From: Gammaproteobacteria bacterium
GTDB taxonomy: Bacteria > Pseudomonadota > Gammaproteobacteria > Pseudomonadales > Halieaceae
NCBI GenBank assembly: GCA_030427485.1
Contig: JAUICG010000002.1
Location: 62,001 to 126,000, forward strand
Length of the DNA: 64,000 nt
Reading direction: 5' to 3'
Below the pieces are notes generated by a model. That model saw only the letters and a program-made list of their open reading frames with translations, did not search any database and was not told where the DNA came from. Made by a program: the position numbers and the translations under genes. Positions 18,226 to 28,054 of this stretch are shown here, piece after piece; positions within the stretch are counted from its first letter, which is position 1, and each line of letters opens with the position of its first letter.

Positions 18226-18891
18226 ATGAGAACGACACACGCGCCCCTGCGCATCGGCGTCGGCGGCCCGGTGGGTTCCGGCAAGACGGCCCTGCTCGAA
18301 CTGCTGTGCAAGGCGATGCGGGACACCTACAACATCGCCGTGGTCACTAACGATATCTACACCCAGGAAGATGCGATGATCCTCACTCGCGCCGAGGCGC
18401 TCGCCGCGGACCGCATCATTGGCGTCGAAACCGGCGGCTGCCCCCACACCGCGATCCGCGAAGACGCGTCGATGAACCTCGCGGCGGTGGACGAACTCAT
18501 CCAGCGCCATCGCGACCTCGACGTGGTATTCATCGAGAGCGGTGGCGACAACCTGAGCGCGACATTCAGCCCGGAGCTCGCCGACCTGACGATCTATGTA
18601 ATCGACGTCGCTGAGGGTGAGAAGATACCGCGCAAGGGCGGGCCCGGCATCACCAGGTCCGACCTGCTGGTAATCAACAAGATCGACCTCGCGCCGTACG
18701 TGGGCGCTGATCTCGCGGTGATGGAGAGCGACAGCCGCCGCATGCGCCCCGATTCACCCTTCGTGTTTACCAACCTCAAGGAGAAGCAGGGGCTGGATGT
18801 GATCCTGGAGTTCATCGTCGACCGTGGCATGCTGGATGCGGCCAGGCTGGTAGAGCCGCTGGTGACGTCAGACCGCCTGGCCCAACAGTGA
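18226..18891 (+). CDS. ureG: Urease accessory GTPase UreG
   Basis: SIMIBI-class GTPase that uses GTP hydrolysis to load nickel into urease, 221 residues. It shows the P-loop GPVGSGKT (residues 14-21), the metal-binding CPH motif in [13 protein letters not shown], the [13 protein letters not shown] segment and NKIDLAP (base specificity). CGGAGG lies upstream of the ATG. Last gene of the urease operon. No nikR, hupE or nickel ABC genes follow in this window. Confidence 0.97.
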   Translation: MRTTHAPLRIGVGGPVGSGKTALLELLCKAMRDTYNIAVVTNDIYTQEDAMILTRAEALAADRIIGVETGGCPHTAIREDASMNLAAVDELIQRHRDLDVVFIESGGDNLSATFSPELADLTIYVIDVAEGEKIPRKGGPGITRSDLLVINKIDLAPYVGADLAVMESDSRRMRPDSPFVFTNLKEKQGLDVILEFIVDRGMLDAARLVEPLVTSDRLAQQ

Positions 18892-18975
18892 CAGCGACGG
18901 CAGCATCGTCAGCACGACGATGTCGGCGGCCAGCGTCCCGTCGCCGCGTGCAGCACTGCACCGGCAAGGAGGTCA

Positions 18976-19233
18976 GTGAAACCGCATGGCGTGAGCAGTC
19001 CGTGGACCACCGCCTCGCTGTGGCGGGAGAAGGAGTTTGTGCAACTTCCGGGTATTCCCTTCGAGCGCTACACCCAGGCCGGCCGCGAGTATTGCAACGT
19101 TTAATGCTTCGTGGCGAAGTTCAATCCAGAGGGAAAGAGCGTTTTTCTCAGGGAGCACTGGAGCACCTGGCACGCGCAGCGGTTCCTGCTCGAAAACTGG
19201 ACGCTGGAACCCACGCATCCAGCTGACGCCTGA
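18976..19233 (+). pseudogene. Decayed NTF2/SnoaL-like gene remnant with an in-frame stop
   Basis: In one frame from GTG 18976 the translation is protein-like (LWREKEFVQLPGIPFERY, then GREYCNV), is stopped by TAA at 19102-19104, and continues equally protein-like (CFVAKFNPEGKSVFLREHW, ENWTLEPTHPADA) to a TGA at 19231. The pattern of aromatic strand, then F-x-F with a charged turn and REHW, is typical of SnoaL/NTF2-like proteins, in which a Tyr commonly stands where the stop is (TAC or TAT changed to TAA). The expected N-terminal helices are missing or frame-shifted. Family assignment is by eye and tentative. A sequencing error at one base is the alternative for the stop, but not for the missing N-terminus. 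Confidence 0.5.
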
Positions 19234-19342
19234 CGCCGGGGCGCCGGCCGATGTAGCGGGCAATCTTCGGCGTGCGGATGTGGCAACGTCCCGCCCGCCG
19301 GTGGGCTATAATCCCCATCGATATTCAGCCGGTGAAATATCC

Positions 19343-20254
19343 ATGAAATTGAATTTGCGTTCGGTGGATCTGAATCTCCTGACGATTTTCGACGAACTCG
19401 TGCGGGAGCGGAACATCTCAAAGACGGCAGAAAAGCTCGCGATGAGCCAGCCGGCGGTCAGTGCCGCGCTGCAACGGCTGCGACTAACGTTCAAGGACGA
19501 ACTGTTCATCCGTACGAAGTCCGGTATGCTGCCGACACCGCGCGCGCTGCAGATCCACACCCGGATCCAGCAGTCGCTGTCGTTGATTACCGAAGCGATC
19601 AGTATGGAGGAATCCTTCAAGCCGGCAACTGAATCGCGTGTGTTCACGATCCTCGCCGACAACACTTTCGAGATGGTCGCGCTCGGGCCACTACTCGAGC
19701 GGTTGGCGAAACTGGGGCCCCACCTCGGGATCCGCGTAGAAACTCCCGACAACCGCGATTTTGTAGATTCGCTCAAACGCCTGGAAGTGGACGCGATGAT
19801 CGACTACACCACGCCGGACAGCGACCGGGTTGAGAGCGAAATCATTGGCAGCCAGAGTGTCGTGGTCATCTGCCGGAAACGACACCCGCGCATTCGGGAT
19901 TCCCTATCAACATCGGCCTACCTCGACGAAGAGCATGTGCTGCTCAATCCGCGTGACCGGAACTTCACGCAGTTGGAGCAGGTTCTGGGCGGGGTGGAGG
20001 TCAAGCGCAACATCAGGCTGTATGTGCATACGCTCACTGCGATGGCATCGATCGTCGCGCATACCGACGCGTTGGGCACCATGCCGGTCAGCGTAGCGAC
20101 AACGTTCGCCAGGGCCTACGACATCAAGTACTTCCCGCTCCCGCTGGAAACTGCCGAATCGCCGGTGTGGTTGTCCTGGCCCAGTGCGCTTAACTCAGAC
20201 AGCGGCCATCGCTGGTTCATTCAATTCCTGAAGGACAGCAGCAGGATCGTGTAA
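19343..20254 (+). CDS. LysR-family transcriptional regulator
   Basis: A 303-residue LysR regulator. The N-terminal winged helix-turn-helix is evident (LNLLTIFDELVRERNISKT, then SQPAVSAALQRLR), followed by an effector-binding domain. The longer open frame upstream is discounted because the family starts at MKLNLRSVDLNLL, with GGTGA before ATG 19343. It is close to the NodD/PcpR-like group in having VDLNLL at the start. Convergent with the DUF3604 gene. Its target is unknown, possibly the neighbouring catabolic genes. Confidence 0.9.
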   Translation: MKLNLRSVDLNLLTIFDELVRERNISKTAEKLAMSQPAVSAALQRLRLTFKDELFIRTKSGMLPTPRALQIHTRIQQSLSLITEAISMEESFKPATESRVFTILADNTFEMVALGPLLERLAKLGPHLGIRVETPDNRDFVDSLKRLEVDAMIDYTTPDSDRVESEIIGSQSVVVICRKRHPRIRDSLSTSAYLDEEHVLLNPRDRNFTQLEQVLGGVEVKRNIRLYVHTLTAMASIVAHTDALGTMPVSVATTFARAYDIKYFPLPLETAESPVWLSWPSALNSDSGHRWFIQFLKDSSRIV

Positions 20255-20292
20255 CCTCTCCTGCACAGTACTCGCGCGCCGCAGCGCCGGCG

Positions 20293-22188
20293 TCACCGCG
20301 GGCCGGGGTTGTACCAGATGGGTGACGAGTAGGCGCGCTCCTGTATCGTGGACGGCCCGGCGTCGGCGGCGTGCGCGAGGCCGAGGGCGAGCGTGTCGTA
20401 CAGGGAATGGCGGGCTGTCGGAATCTGGATCACGCGCACGTAGTAAAACGCGCGCTGGTCGGGTTGGAAATCGGGGTCGGTCCACACGGCCGTCAGTTCG
20501 TCGGCGCCGATGCTGTTGTCGTAGCGCGCCGTCTGCAGATCTACCGTGTTGCCGACGCTGTCGGGGAAGCCCTCCGCGCCAAGTGGCCGGTCATCGCTCC
20601 AGGCCACCGCGTAGACCTTTTCTCGTGCATTGCCCTCGCTGTCCACCCAGCCCTTTATGATATTGAGTTGGTCCAGGTTCGCGCCGCGCGGGTCGCGCAG
20701 TGCACGTACGGCCAGTGCCACCGGGGGGTCGCCGGATTGGCGGAACAGGTCGCCGCCCATCGGGACGCCGAGTCGATAGCCCTTGCGCTCGAAGTCTCCA
20801 TCATCTGCCAGGTCTTCCGGCAGGTCGAAGCCGGCGAACACCCGCAGCGCGATACGTGGCCCGGTGGTGGCATACACCTCGCGGCGCCTGAACGCGTCGA
20901 AAATCGCCTCGCGGGTATTTTCCTCCGCCCACACCGCCGCCAGTCCGGAGGCCGACATGCCCCACCCGTTGGCGGCGAACGCCTCGGTGCTGGCCTTGTT
21001 TTCCGGTATCGAATCGAAGGCCATCTTCCCCTGGAAATTGTCACTGTCCGGTGTCGACAGCCCGGTGTGGGCGTCGGTCGAGCCGATCACGCCGAACTTG
21101 AACGGGTTGACGCCCACACGCTGCCCGATCTGCATACCGGTGACCAGGCTCTGGCGCACATAGTCCGCGGGTCGGGCGATGTACTCATCGGGCTCGCCCC
21201 CCTGCAGGTAGTACGGGAAAGGCTCGAATTCCGCGAAGGGGTCGTCCGGCGACAGGGCCGGCCAGGTTTCGCTGTCGCCCTTGATCTGGGTGATCTCCAC
21301 CACCGGCTCGTACCGCGCGCGCTGGCGCGCGTATTCCGCCGTGATGGCGCCACCCTTCAGCGTGGAGTCAGCGAACATATAGCCGCGCGAGAGGTTGGAA
21401 TTGTGCGGGATAGTGAGGAATTGCGCACCGGTCCGCGCCGTGGTCGCATCCAGCCAGGCCCAGAGGTCTTCGGGGTACTGGCTGTCGGACGAACTGTAGG
21501 GCAGGTACTGCTGCGCCGCGGCCGCATCCGAGGGACTCAGCACCACCCGGTGCAGATTCGCGCCCAGCGGCATTGAACTCCACTCCCAGCCGACAAAACT
21601 CGTGAACACGCCGGGCTCATAGTGGGCGTCTGCCGAATCGGTGATCTGCTTCCACACATTGCTGATGATATCGCCGGCACTCTCGTCAATCCGCGCCATC
21701 ATCGCCTGGGGTCCATCGGTGTTGGCGGGGTTCGCCACCGGGTTGCCGCTGGCCTCCGACGCATGGGGCAGGTTGTGATTGAATTCCCTGACGGCGTCGC
21801 CATCAGCGATCAGCTTGCGCAGGTACCAGTGGCCCAGCTTGCGGAGCACTTTCGTGGGCAGGTCGACTTCGCCGTAGTCCTGTTCCATATACAGGCCGTG
21901 CATCACGCCCATCAGTTCCGCGTGGTCGCTGACCACGAGGAAATCGAGCGGTTGCTCGAGTTGCACCCATGAGCGGTGCAGCGGGTGGAGCACGGGTTGT
22001 CCCTTTGCGAACCGGTAGGCCTCATCCGGGCCTATGGAGAAATTGCCGTTGAGGAAGGCATCCGGCGAGTATTTCGTATGCAGGTGGGTGTCGCCCCAGA
22101 ACAACTGCCTTTGCTCGGCTGAAACGGCCCCGGCAAACAGCAGCGACAGCGCCACGGCGGCCACGCCGCGAATTCTTATACGGTGCAT
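20293..22188 (-). CDS. Exported DUF3604 family protein (PHP-like fold)
   Basis: A 631-residue protein with signal peptide (AVALSLLFAGAVSAEQ) and the DUF3604 opening block LFWGDTHLHTKYS, whose HxH resembles the metal-binding start of PHP phosphoesterases. Later family blocks are visible: VVSDHAELMG, FVGWEWSS, IPHNSNLSRG, GSTDAHTG and REVYATTGPRI. Function is not established for the family; a metal-dependent hydrolase acting in the periplasm is inferred from the His/Asp motifs. It sits directly upstream (36 bp) of nothing but downstream of the alkyl sulfatase on the same strand, so the two could be cotranscribed. Confidence 0.85.
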   Translation of the reverse strand: MHRIRIRGVAAVALSLLFAGAVSAEQRQLFWGDTHLHTKYSPDAFLNGNFSIGPDEAYRFAKGQPVLHPLHRSWVQLEQPLDFLVVSDHAELMGVMHGLYMEQDYGEVDLPTKVLRKLGHWYLRKLIADGDAVREFNHNLPHASEASGNPVANPANTDGPQAMMARIDESAGDIISNVWKQITDSADAHYEPGVFTSFVGWEWSSMPLGANLHRVVLSPSDAAAAQQYLPYSSSDSQYPEDLWAWLDATTARTGAQFLTIPHNSNLSRGYMFADSTLKGGAITAEYARQRARYEPVVEITQIKGDSETWPALSPDDPFAEFEPFPYYLQGGEPDEYIARPADYVRQSLVTGMQIGQRVGVNPFKFGVIGSTDAHTGLSTPDSDNFQGKMAFDSIPENKASTEAFAANGWGMSASGLAAVWAEENTREAIFDAFRRREVYATTGPRIALRVFAGFDLPEDLADDGDFERKGYRLGVPMGGDLFRQSGDPPVALAVRALRDPRGANLDQLNIIKGWVDSEGNAREKVYAVAWSDDRPLGAEGFPDSVGNTVDLQTARYDNSIGADELTAVWTDPDFQPDQRAFYYVRVIQIPTARHSLYDTLALGLAHAADAGPSTIQERAYSSPIWYNPGPR

Positions 22189-22224
22189 TGGTGTGCATTC
22201 CTCTTTTGTGTGGGCGTACGGCGT

Positions 22225-24192
22225 TCAGGGCGTCACCAGGTTGAAGGGTTTATCGTGCTTCACCACCCAGCGTTTAAGTTTCAGGAAACTCGTGGGGTCT
22301 CCCTCCATTTCCGCATCCCCGAACAGCAGTTCGCGCGCCAGCGTGCCCGGATCGACCAACTGCTCCAGGAAGGCGGTGCGGGTGACAGTCAGCGTAGCGT
22401 CGACGGGAGAGGTCGGCTTCTTCATCCGGTAGGTCAGCACGCCGTTGCGCACGCGCATGGTCACTGACTCACCGGTGTCGGTGAAGTGGTACGCGATGCC
22501 CAGTGTATCGTCACCGACCCGCTGCGGGTCGATCTGGGTTGCCAGTACGGCGAAGATATCGGCGGTCGGCAGCGACTGCAGTATGTCCAGCGGAACCTTG
22601 GCGTTCGCGGCGTCGGGTAGCTGGTAGACGCCATTGCGCAGCTCATGGGCGCCTGCCAGGTAAAAATTGCGCCAGACGGCATTTTCGCTCTGGAAGCCCA
22701 ACTGCTCATAGGCGTCTGCCAGCAGGGCCTCTGCCTGCGCGTTCTGCGCTCCGGAGAATACCAGGTGGTTCATCAGCTCGGCCGTCCAGGCGTAATCGCC
22801 GGTATCGTAGGCTGCCTGCGCCTTTGCGATCACCGCTGCCTCGCCGCCCATCGCCGCCACATAGCGCCAGCCCGCATCCTCGGGAGAACGCGCGGCGAGA
22901 TGGGCGGGATTGCCGTCGAACCAGCCCAGGTAATGCTGGTACACTGCGCGCGCATTGAAGGATAGGTCGCCGTAGTAGGGCCGGTTGTACCACTCCCTGG
23001 CCAAAGGCTCCGGCAATGCGACGCGTGTGGCCACCTCGTCTGGGGTGTAACCCTGGTTCATCAGCAGCACGGTCTGGTTGTGAAGGTACGCATAGGCGTC
23101 GCGCTGCTTGCCGAGATAGTCCACGATTTCCGCATGGCCAAAGCGCGGCCAGCCGTGGCTGAGCAACAGCGCGTCGGCGTAATCGAACAGTTCTATCGAC
23201 TCGTCCAGCGACTCGGCCCACAGCCTCGCATCGCGCACCTTGGCGCCGCGCGGCGTGAGGATGTTGTGTTGCGTGGGATTGGCGTTCTCGGCGACGTTCG
23301 CCGCGCGCAGGTCGGGAAACCCGATATTGAATTCGGCCGGGGCTTCAGTGCCGGAGGTGATCTGGAATTCCATCCGCACGCCGTCCACGGACACGGTTTC
23401 GCCGGTCTCGTGTACCAGGCGGTTCGGCGGGACCAGCGACGGTGTGCCGTTCGCCAGTGCCATCGCGAGCCCGGTGCCGACGCGTCCCCCGGGGGCCACC
23501 GGCAGCATATCCCCGACATGGTAAGTGGCGCGCCTGCGCATCGCCGGCCCGGCCATCACGTTCTCGCTGATGGCCTCCTCCATGAAACCCGCGGGCGCGA
23601 TGATCGGGATGTCCCCGGCGGCGTGCTCCAGCACGCCTTTGGCGCCTCCAAAATGATCACCGTGCGAATGCGTGTAGACAATCGCGACGACCGGCAGCGC
23701 GCCAAGCTGTTCTGTCACCAGGTCGTAAGCGGCTGCGGCGGTTTCTACCGATGCCAGCGGGTCGATGACGATCCAGCCGGTGTCACCGCGCACGAAGGTG
23801 ACGTTGGCAAGATCGAAGCCCCGCACCTGGTAAATGCGGTCGGTCACCCGGTACAGCCCGTTCATCAGCATTAGTTTCGCTGAGCGCCAGAGGCTGGGGT
23901 TCACGGTGGCCGGCGCCTCGCCGGTCAACCACTCCCTCTCGCCGAGGTTCCTGATCACCCGGCCGTCTGCCGAGGTGATAACCGGGTCCTCGCGGGTCGC
24001 GATGAAACCCCGCGACGCGAAATCGAGATCGCGCACATCGTCGAAAGGCAGGCTCTTCTTGACCGCCGCGTTCGCGGCGATCGTCGCCGCGGTGGGCTCG
24101 CCCGCGGAGGCCATCGCGCACGCGCCGAGCAGGCAGGCCGCGACGGTAAAATGCTTCAGGAAAATCGGTAGTGGCGAATCGTCTCGTGTCAT
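22225..24192 (-). CDS. Exported alkyl sulfatase, metallo-beta-lactamase fold (SdsA1/BDS1 type)
   Basis: A 655-residue enzyme that removes sulfate from alkyl sulfate esters. It has a signal peptide (residues 1-30), then the metallo-beta-lactamase domain with THSHGDHFGG (about residues 173-182) supplying zinc ligands, then a helical dimerisation region (LDWF..-equivalent YLGWFDGNPAHL is the well-conserved alkyl-sulfatase segment), and a C-terminal SCP2-like domain (MRVRNGVLTYRM on). This domain order is specific to SdsA1-type sulfatases. DUF3604 follows 36 bases downstream. Confidence 0.93.
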   Translation of the reverse strand: MTRDDSPLPIFLKHFTVAACLLGACAMASAGEPTAATIAANAAVKKSLPFDDVRDLDFASRGFIATREDPVITSADGRVIRNLGEREWLTGEAPATVNPSLWRSAKLMLMNGLYRVTDRIYQVRGFDLANVTFVRGDTGWIVIDPLASVETAAAAYDLVTEQLGALPVVAIVYTHSHGDHFGGAKGVLEHAAGDIPIIAPAGFMEEAISENVMAGPAMRRRATYHVGDMLPVAPGGRVGTGLAMALANGTPSLVPPNRLVHETGETVSVDGVRMEFQITSGTEAPAEFNIGFPDLRAANVAENANPTQHNILTPRGAKVRDARLWAESLDESIELFDYADALLLSHGWPRFGHAEIVDYLGKQRDAYAYLHNQTVLLMNQGYTPDEVATRVALPEPLAREWYNRPYYGDLSFNARAVYQHYLGWFDGNPAHLAARSPEDAGWRYVAAMGGEAAVIAKAQAAYDTGDYAWTAELMNHLVFSGAQNAQAEALLADAYEQLGFQSENAVWRNFYLAGAHELRNGVYQLPDAANAKVPLDILQSLPTADIFAVLATQIDPQRVGDDTLGIAYHFTDTGESVTMRVRNGVLTYRMKKPTSPVDATLTVTRTAFLEQLVDPGTLARELLFGDAEMEGDPTSFLKLKRWVVKHDKPFNLVTP

Positions 24193-24373
24193 TGCGCAAC
24201 ATTCCTTCAGTCAGTCGTGCCCGTATGCTAACGACCGGGGAAGAGCGCAGATAAATAGAGATTTCGTATAAGTCTTATTTGCCAGCCTGATCCCGTTTTT
24301 CCAACACATTGAAAACTATGGAAAACTTCCCAGCTCTTCGCCTTGTGTGCGGACACTGCGTCCCGCACCGCAA

Positions 24374-24401
24374 TTGTTAATCGGGATTTTGTGATGATAA
24401 T
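24374..24401 (+). promoter_or_regulatory. Sigma-70-like promoter candidate for the 24535 gene
   Basis: TTGTTA, 16 bp, GATAAT on the plus strand, predicting a start near 24408 and a leader of about 127 bases before ATG 24535. It lies in the 342-bp divergent region 24193-24534, in which I see no gene and no other named element. Confidence 0.35.
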
Positions 24402-24534
24402 CGGGGTTCGCGCAGACGATCGGTTGCCGTGTATCGCCAACGACGCGCCTGGGCCGCGCGACCGCTGTACATTGAAGCACTAAGTCGGGTGACAGCAGTC
24501 GCGCCCGATTGCGAAGACACTGGGGAGATAACGC

Positions 24535-25500
24535 ATGGCACAACCGACCTCCTACATGGGCTGGAAGCTCGATTACACGCAGCCGCCCGGCGAGCCGGCG
24601 CTTGTCGGGCCGGATTCGGTCACCTGGCGCATCTACAAGAACCCGGTGACGATGGCGATCGGCGGCATCTGCGCAGTGTTGTTGGAGTTCGCTGATCCAC
24701 GCATCCGCAGCGGGGTCTGGGATCACTCTACTTACCGTTTCGATCCGGTAGGGAGGTCGACGCGCACAGGAACTGCCGCGGCAATCGGCGCCTACGGCCC
24801 GGCGAGCGCCGCCCGCCACGTGATAGCCGGCGTCACCCGGATGCATGCCAAGGTCGCGGGCAACACCCCCGACGGCACGCCGTATCGCGCGCTGGATCCC
24901 GAACTGCTGGACTGGGTTGGGGCGACCGCCGGGTACGGCTTCCTGACTGCCTACGACCGGTTCGCGGCGCGGCTCAGCGAGGCCGACAAGGAGCGTTTCT
25001 TTCGCGAGGGCCCCGGCGTGGGTGCGCTTTACGGCGTTCAGGCCAGCCCGAAGTCGGTCGAGGATTTCCACCGAATGATGATGCGGCTGGAGCCGCGTTT
25101 CGAACCACACGAGATCAACTTCGAATTTCTCAGGATCGTGGAGTCGGCTGCGGAAGGCCGCAATATGCCAGCGCGGTTGCGGCACTACATTGCGTGCGCT
25201 GCAGTCGACATCCTGCCGCCCATCGTGCGCGAGAGGCTGGAGCTTGGCAAAACGTATCGGCTTGGTCGCACCGGGCGTCTGGCGGTGAATGCAATGGCCG
25301 CCCTGGCGGACAGAGTACCTGACCTACGTGGCCCTGCGGCGCAGTCGTGTGAGCGCCTGGGCCTTCCCCGCAACTTCCTCTGGTTGCGCCGGGGCAGGCA
25401 GAGGAAGTTGCTGCGTAAACTGGCTTCAGCGGGTGCTCCGGCGCCCGCGGCCGACTGCCCGACGGACGCAGGGTTGGCTGTGAAGACGCCTGCCGACTGA
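24535..25500 (+). CDS. MpaB/DUF2236-family oxygenase
   Basis: A 321-residue protein of the oxygenase MpaB / latex-clearing-protein-related DUF2236 family. It shows the usual early block (LVGPDSVTWRIYKNPVTMA, then LLEFADPRI), the HAKVAGN segment with the conserved His in MHAKV, and LLDWVGATAGYGFLTAYDRF. Characterised relatives are heme b enzymes or suspected oxygenases acting on isoprenoid or lipid-like substrates; the reaction here is unknown. GGGGAG precedes the ATG. It lies upstream of a TonB receptor and two acyl-CoA dehydrogenases, suggesting a shared catabolic route. Confidence 0.85.
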   Translation: MAQPTSYMGWKLDYTQPPGEPALVGPDSVTWRIYKNPVTMAIGGICAVLLEFADPRIRSGVWDHSTYRFDPVGRSTRTGTAAAIGAYGPASAARHVIAGVTRMHAKVAGNTPDGTPYRALDPELLDWVGATAGYGFLTAYDRFAARLSEADKERFFREGPGVGALYGVQASPKSVEDFHRMMMRLEPRFEPHEINFEFLRIVESAAEGRNMPARLRHYIACAAVDILPPIVRERLELGKTYRLGRTGRLAVNAMAALADRVPDLRGPAAQSCERLGLPRNFLWLRRGRQRKLLRKLASAGAPAPAADCPTDAGLAVKTPAD

Positions 25501-25566
25501 AGGCGTTTCCCGCGACGGGACGGCGACGGGCTCTACTGATAAGTTTAATAATCGAGCGAGGACAAA

Positions 25567-28011
25567 ATGAGAGATTCAGAGATTTCACGCGACTTCAATA
25601 CACTGGCCGTTGCCTGTGCGAGCGGTATGTTCGCACTCTCGTGCCGGGCCTGGGGCGCGGACGGCAGCCAGCCCGCCGAGCCGGTGTTGGAGAATGTGGT
25701 GGTCACGGCCCAGCGCGTCGAACAGACAGCCGACGAAGTCGGCATGGACATCCAGGTATTCACCGGCGAGCAATTGGACAAGTTGCGCATCAACAGCGTG
25801 TCCGACCTCACTGCAGTGGTGCCTAGCTTCACGCTCGCCCAGAGCTACCAGGGAGTGCCGACGTATACGCTGCGCGGCATCGGATTCAATACAATCAACA
25901 TCTCGGCGACCTCCACGGTGGGCGTCTATCTCGATGAGGTCGCCTACCCCTATCCCGTCCTGAACGCCGGCCCGGTCTACGACATGCAGCGTGTCGAGGT
26001 ATTGCAGGGGCCGCAGGGGACGCTGTTCGGCCGCAACACCACGGGCGGTCTGATCAATCTCGTGACCAACAAGCCATCTTCCGAGTTCGAGGCGATGCTG
26101 CGGGCCGAGGGTGGCAACTACGATACGGTCAACACCGAGGCCATGGTCAGCGGCCCGCTGGGTGAAGCGGTGGCGGCACGGCTCGCCTTTCGCACCGAAG
26201 ACAGCAATGAGGGCTGGCAGGAATCCAACACCCGCGACGAGGACCTGGGCGAAGTGCACAGGTACGGTTATCGCGCGACGCTGGCGTTGCAGCCGCTGGA
26301 CAACCTGGATCTCGATGTCTCCTACAACGGCTGGAAGATCAAGTCCGACTCGCTGGCCGCCCAGGCTATCGGGCTGAGCCCGACGACGGCATCCAGCCCC
26401 TACAATGCCGCGGGTCTCACCGAGTACCTGGCGAGCAACCAGCCCGACAGTGGTGACGAAGCGGACTGGACACCGGCATCGCGGCGCGGCGCGGATATTG
26501 GCACAGGCCTGGGCATGCCGGGTGATCTCGACGAAAACTCGCATATGAACGCCTATGCGCTGCACACCGCCTACACGTTTAAGGACGCTCTCAGGTTAGT
26601 GTCGCTTACCGGCTACCAGGATATGAAGCGTACCGGTATCACTGATTTCAGTGGGGCGCCCTATGAAATACTGTTGCAGGACCTTGACGGCAAGATCGAG
26701 AGCTTCTCGCAGGAACTGCGGCTCGAGGGGAACGCGGACAAGCTGCGATGGCTGGCCGGTGTCTACTATACCGACGACCAGTTGTACGATGCCAACCGCA
26801 CGATGCTGGGCCAGAACGCCAACGTCAACCGGGTACGGGCAGCGACCGTGGCCCTGCTCGGCACCCCTTTCAATACACAGGGCTACACCGCGCAGGATGC
26901 GACGCAGGCATTTCGCACCTTTCGCGACCGGGCCGAAATAGACGCGGAGTCTTTCAGCGTGTACGCCAATGCGGACTGGACGCTCACCGATGAACTAAGC
27001 CTCACCACCGGCGTGCGCTATACCCGCGACCAGCAGGATTACAGGGGCTGTACGCGGGATTTCAATGGCAATATGCTGCCCTACGTCAACGTGACAAAAC
27101 GCTACCTGTTCGACAGCTTCTACGGCCAGTTAGCCGAAACCATTACCGAGGGCGAGTGCAATACCTTCGATACTGATACGGGCCAATTCGGCGAAGTGGT
27201 TTCGCACCTCGACGAGGACAACGTACCGTGGCGGGTGGCACTGAACTGGCAGTACGATATCGATACGCTGCTGTACGCGTCGGTGTCGGAGGGCTTCAAG
27301 TCCGGCACCACGCCGGTCAATGCGGCCAATCTCGCCGTGCAGAACGCCCCCGTGAAACAGGAACAACTGCTGGCCTATGAACTGGGCATGAAAGCCACCC
27401 TGCTGGACCAGCGGATGCAGTTCAACGCCTCCGCATTTTACTATGATTACAAGGACAAGCAGTTGACTGTGCTGTTCGCCGACCCGATATTCACCACGCT
27501 GGCGCGCCTGGACAATGTGCCGACTTCCGAGGCCTACGGGCTGGATACGCAACTCACCTGGCGACTGAGTGCCAACCTCACTGCCATCGTGTCCGCAACT
27601 CTGTTGCATACCGAAGTGAAGAACTACAGTGGCATCAACGGTATGGGGGAGCCTCAGGATTTCGATGGCGCCGAGTTTCTGTACAGCCCCGAGCGCTCGG
27701 GCAGCGCGACACTGTTCTACGACACGCCGGTCACGGCAACCCTCGGCTTCTCCGCAAGCCTCAACGCGCGCTACCAGTCGAAATCCTACGGCGACCTGAT
27801 GAACTCAGAGGCTGCCGAGGTCGACGATTACACGTTGGTGAACGCGACCGTCGGCGTGCATACTCTGGATGGCCAGTGGGACCTCACGTTCTGGGGCAAT
27901 AACATCACCGACGAATACTACTGGCTGGCAAGTACCACCAACGCCAATACGGTAGTGCGCTTCCCCGGCAAGACGCGAACCTATGGCGCCTCACTGACCT
28001 ACCGTTTCTGA
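25567..28011 (+). CDS. TonB-dependent outer-membrane receptor
   Basis: An 814-residue receptor. The plug domain begins ENVVVTAQRVEQTADEV (TonB box region), with YTLRGIGFNTIN, VLQGPQGTLFGRNTTGG and LINLVTNKP, the classical signatures of the group used for organic substrates in marine Proteobacteria. A 22-strand barrel follows, ending KTRTYGASLTYRF with terminal Phe. The N-terminus has only a weak signal sequence (LAVACASGMFALSCRA), an oddity; the ATG at 25567 has GAGGACAAA upstream and no better start is visible. Its substrate is unknown; siderophore uptake is less likely given the neighbours. Confidence 0.92.
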   Translation: MRDSEISRDFNTLAVACASGMFALSCRAWGADGSQPAEPVLENVVVTAQRVEQTADEVGMDIQVFTGEQLDKLRINSVSDLTAVVPSFTLAQSYQGVPTYTLRGIGFNTINISATSTVGVYLDEVAYPYPVLNAGPVYDMQRVEVLQGPQGTLFGRNTTGGLINLVTNKPSSEFEAMLRAEGGNYDTVNTEAMVSGPLGEAVAARLAFRTEDSNEGWQESNTRDEDLGEVHRYGYRATLALQPLDNLDLDVSYNGWKIKSDSLAAQAIGLSPTTASSPYNAAGLTEYLASNQPDSGDEADWTPASRRGADIGTGLGMPGDLDENSHMNAYALHTAYTFKDALRLVSLTGYQDMKRTGITDFSGAPYEILLQDLDGKIESFSQELRLEGNADKLRWLAGVYYTDDQLYDANRTMLGQNANVNRVRAATVALLGTPFNTQGYTAQDATQAFRTFRDRAEIDAESFSVYANADWTLTDELSLTTGVRYTRDQQDYRGCTRDFNGNMLPYVNVTKRYLFDSFYGQLAETITEGECNTFDTDTGQFGEVVSHLDEDNVPWRVALNWQYDIDTLLYASVSEGFKSGTTPVNAANLAVQNAPVKQEQLLAYELGMKATLLDQRMQFNASAFYYDYKDKQLTVLFADPIFTTLARLDNVPTSEAYGLDTQLTWRLSANLTAIVSATLLHTEVKNYSGINGMGEPQDFDGAEFLYSPERSGSATLFYDTPVTATLGFSASLNARYQSKSYGDLMNSEAAEVDDYTLVNATVGVHTLDGQWDLTFWGNNITDEYYWLASTTNANTVVRFPGKTRTYGASLTYRF

Positions 28012-28054
28012 GCCCCCGACGCAGCTAAGGTTTGCGAGCTTTTGGAGTGGAACA

